A stretch of 64,000 nucleotides of DNA, taken from contig JADKAF010000001.1 in NCBI GenBank assembly GCA_016719295.1, positions 310,001 to 374,000 on the forward strand. Reading direction: 5' to 3'. Within the stretch, counting starts at the first letter, position 1, and every line of letters starts with the position of its first letter. Of this stretch, positions 11,331 through 20,501 are shown piece by piece. A model generated the notes under the pieces. It saw only the letters and a list, made by a program, of their open reading frames with translations. It was not told where the DNA came from and did not search any database. The stretch is from Planctomycetota bacterium (GTDB taxonomy: Bacteria > Planctomycetota > UBA1135 > JADKAF01). Both the position numbers and the translations under genes were made by a program.

Positions 11331-13111
11331 AGCAGGTGGCCGCTAGGCGCGTCTCCGCGCTGACCCGCTGGGGACATGCGCTCCTCGTGCTGATGCTCGG
11401 CGGCCTGCTCGGGGCGCTCTTCCTCCTCGCGAACACGCTCGCTTGGAGGCCTGCGGCGCGCGAGCAGATCGACCTCAGCGCGAGCGGTGAGCTGCGCGTG
11501 CAGCGCGCTGCGACCGAGCGCTTGGAAGCGCTGCCGCAGCCGGTGCAGGTGACCGCGCTCTTCTCGTCGCGCCCGACGCGGCGACAGCAGCTCTTCGAGC
11601 GGCTCTGCTTCGGCCGACCGGAGCGCGAGCTCTTCGCGCGCATGGAGCTCGAGGTCCGGCAGCGCGCGATCGAGCGCGTGCGCGCTTGGCTCGAGCGCCT
11701 CGCGGTGCTCTCGCGCGGGCGCCTCTCCGTGGAGTGGCTGGATCGCGAGCGAGATCTCCTCGCCTACGAAGGTGCGATCGAGCGCCACCAGCTCACGCAG
11801 GACGGGCGCGTGCGCCGCTACCTCGGCGGCATCGAAGGCCTGGAGTCCGGCAGCGCGCAGCGCCGCACGGGACGAGCGGCATATCTCGCGCAGGGAGTGC
11901 GCGAGCTCGCGCGCACCGAGCTGCCCGAGGCCGCCTCCGTGATGGACGAAGTCGAGCTCGTCGATCTGGTCGTCGTGGAGTGCGAAGGGCGGCGCGAGCT
12001 GCTCTTCCTCGAGCCGGATCTCGTCGGCATCGATCACTGCCATCTATGGGCCACGGGGATCGAGCGCGCGCCGAGCTTGATCGAGCTGCGCGTCGAAGCT
12101 GCGCTGCTCGCGGCGGCGGAGCGGGTGCTCCCGGATGGCGCGCCGCGCGTGGGCTGGATCGCCTCGCTCGGGCTCGGCATGCGCGAGATGAGCGCGCTCG
12201 TCGGCGAGCTGGACCGACTCGGCATGCGCGTGCGCGCGATCCCCGTGAACCTGCGCGAGGAAGGGCCTCCGCAGGACCTCGATGTCCTGCTCGCGTTCGC
12301 TCCGCAGCGCGCGTTCGAGCCGGCCGAGCAAGCAGCGCTCGAGCGCTTCCTCGAGAGCGGCGGGGCGCTGCTCGCCGTCGAGGATGCGCGCGCGGACGGG
12401 CGGCCTTCGGCCTGGAACGACGCGCTCGCCGCGTACGGGCTCTCGTTCGGTCGAGGCCGCGTCTCTCAAGTGCGCGACGCGAGCGAGCTCGGGACCGAGC
12501 GCAGCTCGTGGCTGCGGGTCGAGCGGTTCAACGCGGCCAACGAGATCACGCACGCGTACGCCACGAACGGCTGGAGCCTGGAGCTGCGCGAGGCCTGCGA
12601 CGTGCGCGTCGGCGGCGCGCGCCATGCCGGAGCGCTCGTCTACCGCCTGCTGCAGCTGGAGACGCCCGGCAGCGGCGGTGTCGCCATGACGGCAGAGGCC
12701 GAGCTGCGCCAGCCCTGGCTCGACCTGCCGCCCTTCGATGGTCGACCGCAGGCGCCGCAGGAGGAGCGTCGGGCGTTCGTCCTCGGCGTCGCGCTCGAGC
12801 TGCCGAGCGGCGGGCGTATCGCCGCGCTCGGCGCGACCTGGCCCTTCCGCGACATCGGCATGCGCGGCGATGCGCGCTTCGCCGCCCACGTCGTCCGCTG
12901 GCTCGGCGATCGTCCGGTCTCCGCGAGCGGCGAGCCGCAGCGGCTCGGCCAGCAGCGCTTCGAGGTGGAAGGCCCGCTCGGCCCGAGTTTCCCTGGCGCC
13001 TTGGCGGATGTCGAGCGCGCTCAAGTGCTGGCCGTGCTCTGCCGCTATGCTCTGCCGAGCGCGATGCTGCTCCTCGGCTGCTGGATCTGGTGGTGGCGTC
13101 GACGCGCGTGA
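11321..13111 (+). CDS. GldG-like auxiliary ABC transport protein
   Basis: 596 residues from ATG 11321, overlapping the ABC gene by 10 nt (ATGGCGCTGA), with GGAGG seven bases upstream. An N-terminal membrane helix (HALLVLMLGGLLGALFLLANTLAW) leads into a long soluble, presumably extracytoplasmic region (about 40-565), and a second helix lies near the end (AMLLLGCWIWWWRRRA). This two-anchor layout, with QIDLSASGELRV and a GATase-like middle (DVLLAFAPQRAFEPAEQAALERFLESGGALLAVED), is that of the GldG/DUF7088 family that partners Gld-type ABC exporters. The tight overlap suggests obligate co-production with the transporter. Confidence 0.85.
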   Translation: MALKQVAARRVSALTRWGHALLVLMLGGLLGALFLLANTLAWRPAAREQIDLSASGELRVQRAATERLEALPQPVQVTALFSSRPTRRQQLFERLCFGRPERELFARMELEVRQRAIERVRAWLERLAVLSRGRLSVEWLDRERDLLAYEGAIERHQLTQDGRVRRYLGGIEGLESGSAQRRTGRAAYLAQGVRELARTELPEAASVMDEVELVDLVVVECEGRRELLFLEPDLVGIDHCHLWATGIERAPSLIELRVEAALLAAAERVLPDGAPRVGWIASLGLGMREMSALVGELDRLGMRVRAIPVNLREEGPPQDLDVLLAFAPQRAFEPAEQAALERFLESGGALLAVEDARADGRPSAWNDALAAYGLSFGRGRVSQVRDASELGTERSSWLRVERFNAANEITHAYATNGWSLELREACDVRVGGARHAGALVYRLLQLETPGSGGVAMTAEAELRQPWLDLPPFDGRPQAPQEERRAFVLGVALELPSGGRIAALGATWPFRDIGMRGDARFAAHVVRWLGDRPVSASGEPQRLGQQRFEVEGPLGPSFPGALADVERAQVLAVLCRYALPSAMLLLGCWIWWWRRRA

Positions 13112-13124
13112 GGATGCAATCGCG

Positions 13125-14561
13125 ATGAAGGGACTCTGGTTCGCCTCCGGCATGGTCGCCGCGGTGGCGCTTGCGATGTGGCTCGAGCTGAAGCAGAGCG
13201 AGAAGCAGGTCGCGGAGCGCAAGCCGCAGGAGCTCGTCGAGGTGCTGCTGCCGGTCGCGCCGAGCAAGGTGCAGCGCATCCGCTGGCGGAACTTCGAGCG
13301 CGCCGAGCGCGAGGTCCAGATCGAGCGCACGCCGGAGGGCTGGCGCATGCGCTCGCCCTATGTCGGGCCAGCGGATGGCGCGCGCGTCGAGGATCTGCTG
13401 CAGACGGTCACGCAGCTCCGCAAGGCCGTGAAGCTCGAGGGGATCGATCCGCAGAAGGCCGGATTGGAGGAGAGCTACGTCGCCTATGTCGAGCTCGAGG
13501 GCACCTTCGGCACGACGCGTCTCGACCTCGGCAAGGCGCTTCCGCATCGCGACTACGGCAATGCGCAGCGCGTGCGCCGCGTGGGCTTTCCTTCCGCCAG
13601 CGCGAGCCACGAGACGTTGCTCAGCTTCCCGCCGACGCTGTTCAACGCGATCAACGACTTCGCCGAGCACTTCCGCGATCGCTCGCTCGCACCCTGCTCC
13701 GTGGCGGAGATGCTGACGATTCGCCTGCTTCCTGCGAATGATTCCGCGCGCCTCGAGCTGCGCCGCGATCCCGCGGAAGGGTGGATTGCGCTCGAGCCGT
13801 TCCAAGGACAACTCGAGTCCGAGCTGATGGAACGCCTGGTCGCGCGGCTCGCGGGACTGGCGTTCCTGCGCGAGGCCTCCGAAGCGATCGAGGCCACCGC
13901 CGAGCATGGCTTCGAGCCGCCGCGCTTCGTGCTCGAATTCGGCGACGGCGTCTCGCGCGTCACGACGCTGGAGCTCGGCATCTCCGAGCGCGATCTGCCG
14001 GGCATGAGCCCCGGCGCGTCGGCCGGGCGCTTCGCGCGCCTGCCGGGCGACTTCCGCGTGCGGACCGTCTCGGAGGAAGCGCTCGAGCCGCTCCTCGGCT
14101 CGACGGAAGAGCCCACGCGCGGCTGGGCCGAGCTCAAGAAGCGCGAGCTGGGTGTCGCGAGCTCGGCTGCGCTCCAGAAGCTCGAGCGCCGTGGCTCCCT
14201 CGCGCGCGACGCTGGCGGCGGGCTCGCGTTCGATGCGGTAGAGACCTTTCGCCTCGAGCAGAAGGGCGTCCAGCTCGTCGATGCTTCGGGCACGGCGATC
14301 GACGCCGCCGCCGCCGCGCGCTGGATCGATGGGTTGCGCACGCTGCGCGCGGCCGGGTTCCGCCGCCGCGCGACCGCAGCCAGCGAAGGCACGGCGATGC
14401 TGAGCGCGAGCTTCGCCGATGGCGCCTCGCTCACCCTCTTGCTCCAAGCTCCTGACGCCGAAGGTCGGCTCTGGGTCGAGTTCGGCGATCCCTGGCTCCA
14501 GGCACGCCTCGAGCCCGAGGACGCGCTGCGCCTCTTCCGCCCGCTCTCCGCCTGGCGCTGA
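13125..14561 (+). CDS. DUF4340-type membrane-anchored protein of the ABC locus
   Basis: 478 residues starting MKGLWFASGMVAAVALAMW, a single N-terminal signal anchor, with the rest predicted outside the membrane. It carries the repeated alpha/beta modules of DUF4340 (PSKVQRIRWRNFERAEREVQIER..GWRM, ADGARVEDLLQTVTQLR; later AAAARWIDGLRTLRAAGF). It lies 13 bp behind the GldG-like gene, with AGGA upstream of the ATG. The ABC, GldG, DUF4340 order recurs in many bacteria, so it is probably a third subunit of the same exporter. Its molecular role has not been settled in the family as far as I know. Confidence 0.8.
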   Translation: MKGLWFASGMVAAVALAMWLELKQSEKQVAERKPQELVEVLLPVAPSKVQRIRWRNFERAEREVQIERTPEGWRMRSPYVGPADGARVEDLLQTVTQLRKAVKLEGIDPQKAGLEESYVAYVELEGTFGTTRLDLGKALPHRDYGNAQRVRRVGFPSASASHETLLSFPPTLFNAINDFAEHFRDRSLAPCSVAEMLTIRLLPANDSARLELRRDPAEGWIALEPFQGQLESELMERLVARLAGLAFLREASEAIEATAEHGFEPPRFVLEFGDGVSRVTTLELGISERDLPGMSPGASAGRFARLPGDFRVRTVSEEALEPLLGSTEEPTRGWAELKKRELGVASSAALQKLERRGSLARDAGGGLAFDAVETFRLEQKGVQLVDASGTAIDAAAAARWIDGLRTLRAAGFRRRATAASEGTAMLSASFADGASLTLLLQAPDAEGRLWVEFGDPWLQARLEPEDALRLFRPLSAWR

Positions 14562-14569
14562 GCGCGCGC

Positions 14570-14597
14570 TTGCAGGTTCGGGTTTCGTTAGGACAAT
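14570..14597 (+). promoter_or_regulatory. Possible promoter of the mrfAB-like operon
   Basis: TTGCAG (14570-14575), a 16-nt spacer and GACAAT (14592-14597) lie about 48 bp before the helicase ATG, in the only gap (84 bp) between it and the ABC locus. The match to TTGACA/TATAAT is partial (3/6 and 4/6). Confidence 0.3.
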
Positions 14598-14645
14598 GGC
14601 GCTCGGGCGCCCCGGCGGGCGGAGCGCGCCACCGGAGCGGAACCG

Positions 14646-16964
14646 ATGGGTGTCGAAGCGATCCTGGAGCGCCTGCGCCGCGACGGCGGCGTCGCGGGAA
14701 ACCTCGTGGCCGAGCACGTCGTGCCGCCGGCCGATGCGCAGCTCTCCCCGTTCCCGGCGGCGCTCGATCCGCGGGTCGTGGCGGCTTTCCGCGCGCGGGG
14801 CATCGAGCAGCTCTATTCGCATCAAGCGGAGGCGATCGAAGCGGCGCTGTGCGGCCGCGACTTCGTCGTCACCACGCCGACCGCCTCGGGCAAGACGCTC
14901 TGCTACAACGCGCCGGTCCTGCACGAGGCGGTGGTCTCGCAGCGCGCGTCGAAGGCGCTCTATCTCTTCCCGACCAAGGCGCTCTCGCAGGACCAGGTGG
15001 CCGAGCTCGCGCGCTTGATCGAGAGCGGTGGCTTCGGTCTGCACGCGGCGACCTATGACGGCGACACGCCGCCGTCGATCCGGCGCACGCTGCGCGAGCA
15101 CGGCGACATCCTCGTCACCAATCCCTACATGCTCCACGTCGGGATCCTGCCGAACCATCCGAAGTGGATCGACTTCTTCCGGAACCTCCGCACGATCGTG
15201 CTCGACGAGGTGCACACCCTCGCCGGCGTCTTCGGCAGCCACGTCGCGAACGTGCTGCGCCGGCTGCTGCGCATCTGTGCGCACTACGGCGCGCGCCCGC
15301 GCATCTTCGCGAGCTCGGCCTCGATCGCGAACGCCGCGGAGCACCTGCGCCGCTTGATCGGCCGCGAGGTGCAGGTGATCGATCGCGACGGCTCCCCGCG
15401 CGGGGCCAAGCACTTCTGGATCTACAACCCGCCGCTGCTCGAGCCCGTCTCCGGGCTGCGCGCGAACGCGCTCGACGAAGCGCGGCGTCTCGCGACGCTC
15501 GTGGCCGGCGAAGGGCATCAGTCGATCTTCTTCACGCGCTCGCGCGCGATGACCGAGGTGCTCACGAAGTACCTGAAGGACCACGCGACGGAGCAGGGGC
15601 GCGATCCGGAGAAGATCCGCGGCTATCGCGGCGGCTATCTCCCCGATCTCCGCCGCGAGATCGAGAAGGGGCTCCGCGACGGCGGGATCTCGACCGTGAT
15701 CTCGACGAACGCGCTGGAGCTCGGCATCGACATCGGACGCCTCGACGTCTGCGTGATGGTGGGCTATCCCGGCAGCGTCGCCTCGACCTGGCAGCAAGCG
15801 GGGCGCGCGGGGCGGCGCGGCTCGAGCTCGCTCGCGGTGCTGATCGCGCGAGGTCTGCCGATGGATCAGTACCTGGCGCTGCATCCCGGCTACGTCTTCG
15901 GCGGGCGAGGCGAGCACCTCGCGATCGACCCCGATAACTTGGTCGTGCTCGCGAGCCATGTGCGCTGCGCCGCGTTCGAGCTCGCCTTCGCGAAGCCCGC
16001 GGTCTTCGGGAACGCGCCATCGGAGCAGGTCGCCGGCATCCTCGACTACCTCGCGCACGAAGCGCGCGTGCTGCACGACGACGGGCAGCGCTATCACTGG
16101 ATGGCCGAGACCTATCCCGCAGAAGAAGTCTCGCTCGACGCCGCCGACATCGACAACGTGGTCGTCGTCGATGCGGAGCGGAAGACCGTGCTCGGCGAGC
16201 TCGATCGGCCGAGCTCGATCACGCAGGTGCACAAAGGCGCCATCTACGGCCACCAAGGGCGGCAGTTCCTGGTGGAGGAGTTCGACCACGCGGGACGGCG
16301 CGCGTACGTTCGCGAGGTGCTGACCGATTACTACACCGAGGCCGAGACGGAGACCGAGGTGCGCGTGCTGCATCTCGACGAGTCGCGCGAGCACCTGCCC
16401 TCGCATCGCTCGCACCGCGGCGAGGTGCACGTGGTGACCACCGCGACGGTGTTCAAGAAGATCCGCTTCTACACGCGCGAGAACGTCGGCGCCGGCGACA
16501 TCGATCTCCCGCCCGAGGAGATGGAGACCGATGCGTGGATGATCGTGCTCGAGCCCGAGGCCGCGCGGCGCCTCAGGCTCTCCGAGGGCCATCGCTCGAA
16601 GGGCTGGCGCGGGCTCGGGAAGCTCCTGCATCAAGTGGTGCCGCTCTTCGTGCGCTGCGATCTCGGCGACCTGGGCTGGAGTGCGGAGCTGCGCTCCTCG
16701 CACTTCGAGGCGCCGGCGATCACGCTCTGGGACGATCATCCCGATGGCGTGCATCTCGCCGCGAAGGCCTACGAGCTCGAAGGCGAGGTGCTGCGCGCGG
16801 CGCTCTCGATCGTGCGCGGCTGCGCCTGCGAAGGCGGTTGCCCGGGCTGCGTCGGGCCGCGCGCCGATGTGGGCCCCGACGCGAAGTCGGTGTGCGAGGA
16901 CGTGTTGGCTTGCCTCGTGGAGGGAGTATGGCCACCGAGCCCGACGCCTTTCGCGATCGCCTGA
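14646..16964 (+). CDS. mrfA: MrfA/YprA-type DNA repair helicase (DEAD/DEAH with DUF1998 zinc region)
   Basis: 772 residues. Superfamily 2 core: Q-like YSHQAEAI, motif I TPTASGKT, TKALSQDQ, motif II DEVH, motif III SSASI, motif IV FFTRSR, motif V TNALELGIDIG and motif VI QQAGRAGRRG. The C terminus carries the four-cysteine cluster CACEGGCPGC of DUF1998 proteins. B. subtilis MrfA has this layout, binds zinc, and with the exonuclease MrfB removes mitomycin C damage independently of UvrABC. The next gene here encodes the matching exonuclease and overlaps by 37 bp, so the pair is preserved. The role here is inferred from homology and neighbourhood. Confidence 0.88.
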   Translation: MGVEAILERLRRDGGVAGNLVAEHVVPPADAQLSPFPAALDPRVVAAFRARGIEQLYSHQAEAIEAALCGRDFVVTTPTASGKTLCYNAPVLHEAVVSQRASKALYLFPTKALSQDQVAELARLIESGGFGLHAATYDGDTPPSIRRTLREHGDILVTNPYMLHVGILPNHPKWIDFFRNLRTIVLDEVHTLAGVFGSHVANVLRRLLRICAHYGARPRIFASSASIANAAEHLRRLIGREVQVIDRDGSPRGAKHFWIYNPPLLEPVSGLRANALDEARRLATLVAGEGHQSIFFTRSRAMTEVLTKYLKDHATEQGRDPEKIRGYRGGYLPDLRREIEKGLRDGGISTVISTNALELGIDIGRLDVCVMVGYPGSVASTWQQAGRAGRRGSSSLAVLIARGLPMDQYLALHPGYVFGGRGEHLAIDPDNLVVLASHVRCAAFELAFAKPAVFGNAPSEQVAGILDYLAHEARVLHDDGQRYHWMAETYPAEEVSLDAADIDNVVVVDAERKTVLGELDRPSSITQVHKGAIYGHQGRQFLVEEFDHAGRRAYVREVLTDYYTEAETETEVRVLHLDESREHLPSHRSHRGEVHVVTTATVFKKIRFYTRENVGAGDIDLPPEEMETDAWMIVLEPEAARRLRLSEGHRSKGWRGLGKLLHQVVPLFVRCDLGDLGWSAELRSSHFEAPAITLWDDHPDGVHLAAKAYELEGEVLRAALSIVRGCACEGGCPGCVGPRADVGPDAKSVCEDVLACLVEGVWPPSPTPFAIA

Positions 16965-18172
16965 AGCGGAAGCTCGGCCTCGCGCGCGGCAGCGCGGAGC
17001 CCGCGGCCTCCACGAGCGATGCTGCGCCCGCGAGCGATGTTGCGCCCGCGAGCGATGTTGTGCCCGCGAGCAATGCAGTGCCCGCGCCGGACGATGCCTC
17101 CGTCGCTCCGATAGCGCCGACGGCTCCGGCTCTCGCCGCGAAGCCTCGCGCGGAGGCGGCGCTGCTCCTGGAGCGGATGTTCGAGCGCCGCGCGAAGCGC
17201 GCCGCGGGCGCTGCTGCGCCGCGCGAGCGCGCGAGCATCGCTCCGCTCCCGCGCGGGCCCGCGCGGCCGCTGCCGAGCGCGCTCGCGCTGCGTGTGAACG
17301 CGCACGGCGAGCACGCTGAGCTCGAGCGGCGCTTCACCGAGCCGCGCATGCAAGAGGCGCTGCAGCACCTGCGCGAGCACGGCAGCGAAGCGCTGCGCCT
17401 CCACGCGCAGCGCGCGGAGATCCTGCCCTTCGCGCTCGCGCGCGCGGCGTTCCTCGACACCGAGACCACCGCGCTGCACGGCGGCGCGGGTTGCACGGTG
17501 TTCCTGATCGGCGTGGGCTTGCTGGAGGACGGTGCGCTGCGCGTCCACCAGGTCTTCCTCCGCTCGCCGAGCGACGAGGCCGCTTCCCTCGCGCGCGTGC
17601 TGGAGCTGCTCGAAGGCGTCGACGTGCTGGTGAGCTTCCACGGCAAGAGCTTCGATCGCCATCGCTTGCACGCGCGGCTCGCGATGCTGGGCTTCGATTC
17701 GCCGTTGCTGAGCTTCCCGCATCTGGACCTGGGCCACATCGCGCGCCGCTTCTACCGAGGCGAGCTCCGCGATCAGCGCTTGCAGACCCTGGAGCGCGAG
17801 GTGCTCGGGCTCCATCGCGAGGACGATCTGCCCGGCAGCCAGTGTCCCGCGGCCTGGTTCGCACATGTGGGCGGCAGGCCTTCGCGCATCGGCGACGTCT
17901 TCGAGCACAATGCACTCGATGTCGCTTCCCTCGCGCTGCTCGCCGCGCGCTTCGCCGCGTCGCCGACGGAGTCCTCGAGCGGCCGCGAGTGGCTGAGCTA
18001 CGCACGCGGGCTGCGCATCGCGGAGCGGCGCGACGATGCGCGCGCGGCGCTGGAGCAGGCGATCGCGAAGCTGAACGCCGATTCCGCCGACTACCTGCGC
18101 GCGCAGGAAGAGGCCCGTCGGCTGCGTCCTGCGCGTGCGCGCAGCTCCTCGCGCGCGAAGCCTCCGGCGTAG
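16928..18172 (+). CDS. mrfB: MrfB/YprB-type DEDDh exonuclease
   Basis: 414 residues from ATG 16928, behind GGAGGGAGT. After a short basic start (FRDRLKRKLGLARG) comes a disordered Ala/Pro/Ser stretch made by a tandem DNA repeat, then an RNase H-like exonuclease. All metal ligands are visible: Asp177 and Glu179 (FLDTET), Asp243 (SFHGKSFD), His327 and Asp331 (EHNALD), which is the DEDDh arrangement. Family members digest DNA after strand separation by the MrfA helicase. A helical tail with TPR-like spacing follows (ERRDDARAALEQAIAKL) and ends in an Arg/Ser/Lys-rich stretch. It is translated with mrfA through the 37-bp overlap. Confidence 0.87.
   Translation: MATEPDAFRDRLKRKLGLARGSAEPAASTSDAAPASDVAPASDVVPASNAVPAPDDASVAPIAPTAPALAAKPRAEAALLLERMFERRAKRAAGAAAPRERASIAPLPRGPARPLPSALALRVNAHGEHAELERRFTEPRMQEALQHLREHGSEALRLHAQRAEILPFALARAAFLDTETTALHGGAGCTVFLIGVGLLEDGALRVHQVFLRSPSDEAASLARVLELLEGVDVLVSFHGKSFDRHRLHARLAMLGFDSPLLSFPHLDLGHIARRFYRGELRDQRLQTLEREVLGLHREDDLPGSQCPAAWFAHVGGRPSRIGDVFEHNALDVASLALLAARFAASPTESSSGREWLSYARGLRIAERRDDARAALEQAIAKLNADSADYLRAQEEARRLRPARARSSSRAKPPA
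17012..17083 (+). repeat. Four 18-bp tandem repeats within mrfB
   Basis: Four direct copies of an 18-bp unit (GCGAGCGATGTTGCGCCC and close variants) lie at 17012-17029, 17030-17047, 17048-17065 and 17066-17083. They encode the six-residue repeat ASD(A/V)(A/V)P. Because the unit is a multiple of three, copy-number change would lengthen or shorten the linker without breaking the frame. Confidence 0.85.
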
Positions 18173-18240
18173 CGGCACGCTACGCGCGCGTAGCGACCGA
18201 GCATCGCTTCGCCAGGGTGGCGCGAAACGTGCTGCAGCGC

Positions 18241-18258
18241 CCTCGAGCTCTCTCGAGG
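18241..18258 (+). promoter_or_regulatory. Hairpin covering the likely ribosome site of the VIT/VWA gene
   Basis: CCTCGAG (18241-18247), CTCT loop and CTCGAGG (18252-18258) form a perfect 7-bp stem with a 4-nt loop. The 3' arm contains GAGG, the only Shine-Dalgarno-like sequence, 8 nt before the ATG at 18267. Folding would block initiation, so translational control is possible. Confidence 0.5.
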
Positions 18259-18266
18259 TGCTGATC

Positions 18267-20501
18267 ATGCCCGCGACTACTTCTCGCGCCCTCCGCGCCG
18301 GCGCGCTCTGGCTCGCGTCGTTCCTCTCCAGCTCCGCCGCGGCGCAAGGCCTGTTCCACGGCGACTTCGAGCGCGCCCTCCGGCAGGAGAGCATCGTCCT
18401 CGAGTCGGAGGCGGTGGAGCTCACGTGGCGCGAAGGGCTCGCGGTGACCGAGGTTCGTCAACGCCTCGCGAATCGCACGCGACGCGAAGCCGAGCACGAG
18501 CTCCTCTTCCCCTTGCCCGAGGGGGCCGCGATCTCCGGCTTCGAACTCCGCGTGAACGGCACCGTGCTGCCGGGGGAGGTGCTAGGCGCGGGAGAGGCGC
18601 GCGCGATCTACGAGCGGATCGTGCGCACGCGGCGCGATCCCGGTCTGCTCGAGTGGGTCGGGCGCGGTTTGCTGCGCGCGCGCGTCTTTCCCGTGCCGGC
18701 GCTCGGGCGAGTCGAGGTCTCGTTCCGCTACAGCCAGGTGCTGCCCGTGATCGGGGACTTCCGCGCGTACTCCTTTCCGCTGAGCGGGCGCTTCCATGGC
18801 TCGCATGCGCCGCAGAGCTGGTCGCTGCAGGTGAAGCTCGAAGTGAACGGGGGCGTCGTCGCACTGCATTCGCCCACGCACGAGATCGCGGTGCAGCGCC
18901 GCTCGCCGGAGCGGGTCGAGGCGAGCGTCGAGGTCGGCGGGGACCTGCTCGAGCGCGATCTCCTGCTCTACGCGTCCGAACGTAGAACGGAGCTCGACTT
19001 CGCCTTGCTCGCGCATCGGCCGTCGACGGGCGAGGGGACCGTGGCCCTCTTCTTCACGCCGGGAGAGTCGCGCTCTTCCGCCGACCGCCCGAAGGATGTG
19101 GTCTGTGTGCTCGACATCTCCGGGTCGATGGCGGGCGAGAAGCTCGCCCAGGCGAAGACGGCGCTCGCGGCTTGCGTCGCCGCGCTGCGCCCGATCGATC
19201 GCTTCGCGCTCATCGCGTTCCACGGGGAGGTGATCCCCGTGACCGCAGGTCTGCGGCCGGCGATCGAAGACGAGAAGGAGCGAGCTCGACGCAGCCTCTC
19301 GGCGCTGCGCGCGGCCGGAGCGACGAACCTCTGCGGAGGGCTCGAGGCCGCGCTCGCGCTCGCGGAGCAGGGCGTTGAACGGAGCTTCCACCTCATGCTG
19401 CTCAGCGACGGCTTGCCCACGGTCGGCGCGAAGGAGCCGCGCGAGATCCTCGCGCGCGCTGCTCTCGCGCAACGGCGCTCGGTGCGCTGCTTCGTCTTCG
19501 GCGTCGGCGATGACGTCGATACCCTGCTGCTCGATCGACTGGCCGAGGAGTCGCGCGGCACGCGCCAATACCTTCGTCCCGGTGAGGACCTGAACCTCGC
19601 CGTGAGCCGCATCGCGGAGCGCATCGCCGAGCCGGTGCTGTCCGATCTCGAGCTCTCGGTCGTCGGGGCCGAGCTCTCGGGCCTGATGCCCGCGCGACTG
19701 CCCGATCTCTTCCGCGGCAGCACGCTCGCGGTCTTCGGCCGCACGAGCGGCAGCGGGCCGATCGTCGTGCGTCTGCGCGGCCGCGGTGGACGCGGTGCGC
19801 AGGAGTTCGCCTGGGCGGCCGAGCTCCCCGCGTGCGAGGAGCGCGGCGCGGAGCTCGCCGCGCAATGGGCCTCGAAGAGGATCGGCGTGCTCCTGGACGA
19901 GATGCGTTGGAGCGGTCCGCACGCGGAGCTGCGGCAGGAGATCGAGCGCTTGGGGCGCGAGCACGGCCTCGTGACACCCTTCACCTCGCTGCTCGCGCTG
20001 GAAGAGCGCGATCGCCTGGCCCTCTCGCGCGGCGTGCGAGCCGAGCGACGCTCGCGGCCGGCGACAGAAGGCGACGAGTTCACCTTGGGAACGGTGAGGG
20101 CTCCGGCGACACCGTCGCACCCGAGGAGTCCGCAGATCCCCGCGGGACCGGCGACGCCGGCGGGACCGATGTCGGGGAGCGGAGCGGCGGCGGTCGAGCG
20201 CAGCTTGCGCAGCAAGGCGCTGCGCGAGGGCGCGATCGGAGAGCGGCTCGGCGAGGGCGAGCTCGGGCGCGAGCTCCGCAGCGTGGCGGGGCGGCGCTTC
20301 TTCCTCGTGGGTGGGGTGTGGATCGAGGAGGGCTTTCGCACCGAGGAGCGCGCGCAGGTGCAGCGACTCGAGTTCGGCTCGGCGGAGTACTTTGCGCACC
20401 TCTGCCGCGACGAGCTTGCGGCGCGGTTCGCGGCCCTCGGCACGCGCGTGCTCTTCCGCTCGGGTGATGGCTACGTCGAGATCGTCGATGGGGGAGGTTA
20501 G
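18267..20501 (+). CDS. Secreted VIT / von Willebrand A domain protein
   Basis: 744 residues. The ATG at 18267 gives a signal peptide (TTSRALRAGALWLASFLSSSAAA, cleavage near AAAQ). Residues about 35-165 are a VIT (vault/inter-alpha-trypsin) domain (LTWREGLAVTEVRQRLANRTRREAEHELLFPLPEGAAISGF). Residues about 278-450 are a VWA domain with an intact metal site DISGSM (Asp283, Ser285, Ser287) and the LLSDGLPT strand. The tail is Arg/Gly/Pro-rich, with no sortase signal or membrane anchor. VIT+VWA proteins mediate metal-dependent protein binding outside the cell; the partner here is unknown. A DUF3299 lipoprotein follows after 32 bp, possibly from its own promoter. Confidence 0.8.
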   Translation: MPATTSRALRAGALWLASFLSSSAAAQGLFHGDFERALRQESIVLESEAVELTWREGLAVTEVRQRLANRTRREAEHELLFPLPEGAAISGFELRVNGTVLPGEVLGAGEARAIYERIVRTRRDPGLLEWVGRGLLRARVFPVPALGRVEVSFRYSQVLPVIGDFRAYSFPLSGRFHGSHAPQSWSLQVKLEVNGGVVALHSPTHEIAVQRRSPERVEASVEVGGDLLERDLLLYASERRTELDFALLAHRPSTGEGTVALFFTPGESRSSADRPKDVVCVLDISGSMAGEKLAQAKTALAACVAALRPIDRFALIAFHGEVIPVTAGLRPAIEDEKERARRSLSALRAAGATNLCGGLEAALALAEQGVERSFHLMLLSDGLPTVGAKEPREILARAALAQRRSVRCFVFGVGDDVDTLLLDRLAEESRGTRQYLRPGEDLNLAVSRIAERIAEPVLSDLELSVVGAELSGLMPARLPDLFRGSTLAVFGRTSGSGPIVVRLRGRGGRGAQEFAWAAELPACEERGAELAAQWASKRIGVLLDEMRWSGPHAELRQEIERLGREHGLVTPFTSLLALEERDRLALSRGVRAERRSRPATEGDEFTLGTVRAPATPSHPRSPQIPAGPATPAGPMSGSGAAAVERSLRSKALREGAIGERLGEGELGRELRSVAGRRFFLVGGVWIEEGFRTEERAQVQRLEFGSAEYFAHLCRDELAARFAALGTRVLFRSGDGYVEIVDGGG

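Noticed and set aside
12546..16754. 1402-residue antisense frame across the DUF4340 and helicase genes
   Set aside because: It spans two well-supported genes on the other strand and has no recognisable domain; composition is His/Arg/Ala-biased as in frame shadows.
17012..17083. CRISPR-like array
   Set aside because: Units are 18 bp, contiguous with no spacers, and lie inside a coding frame.
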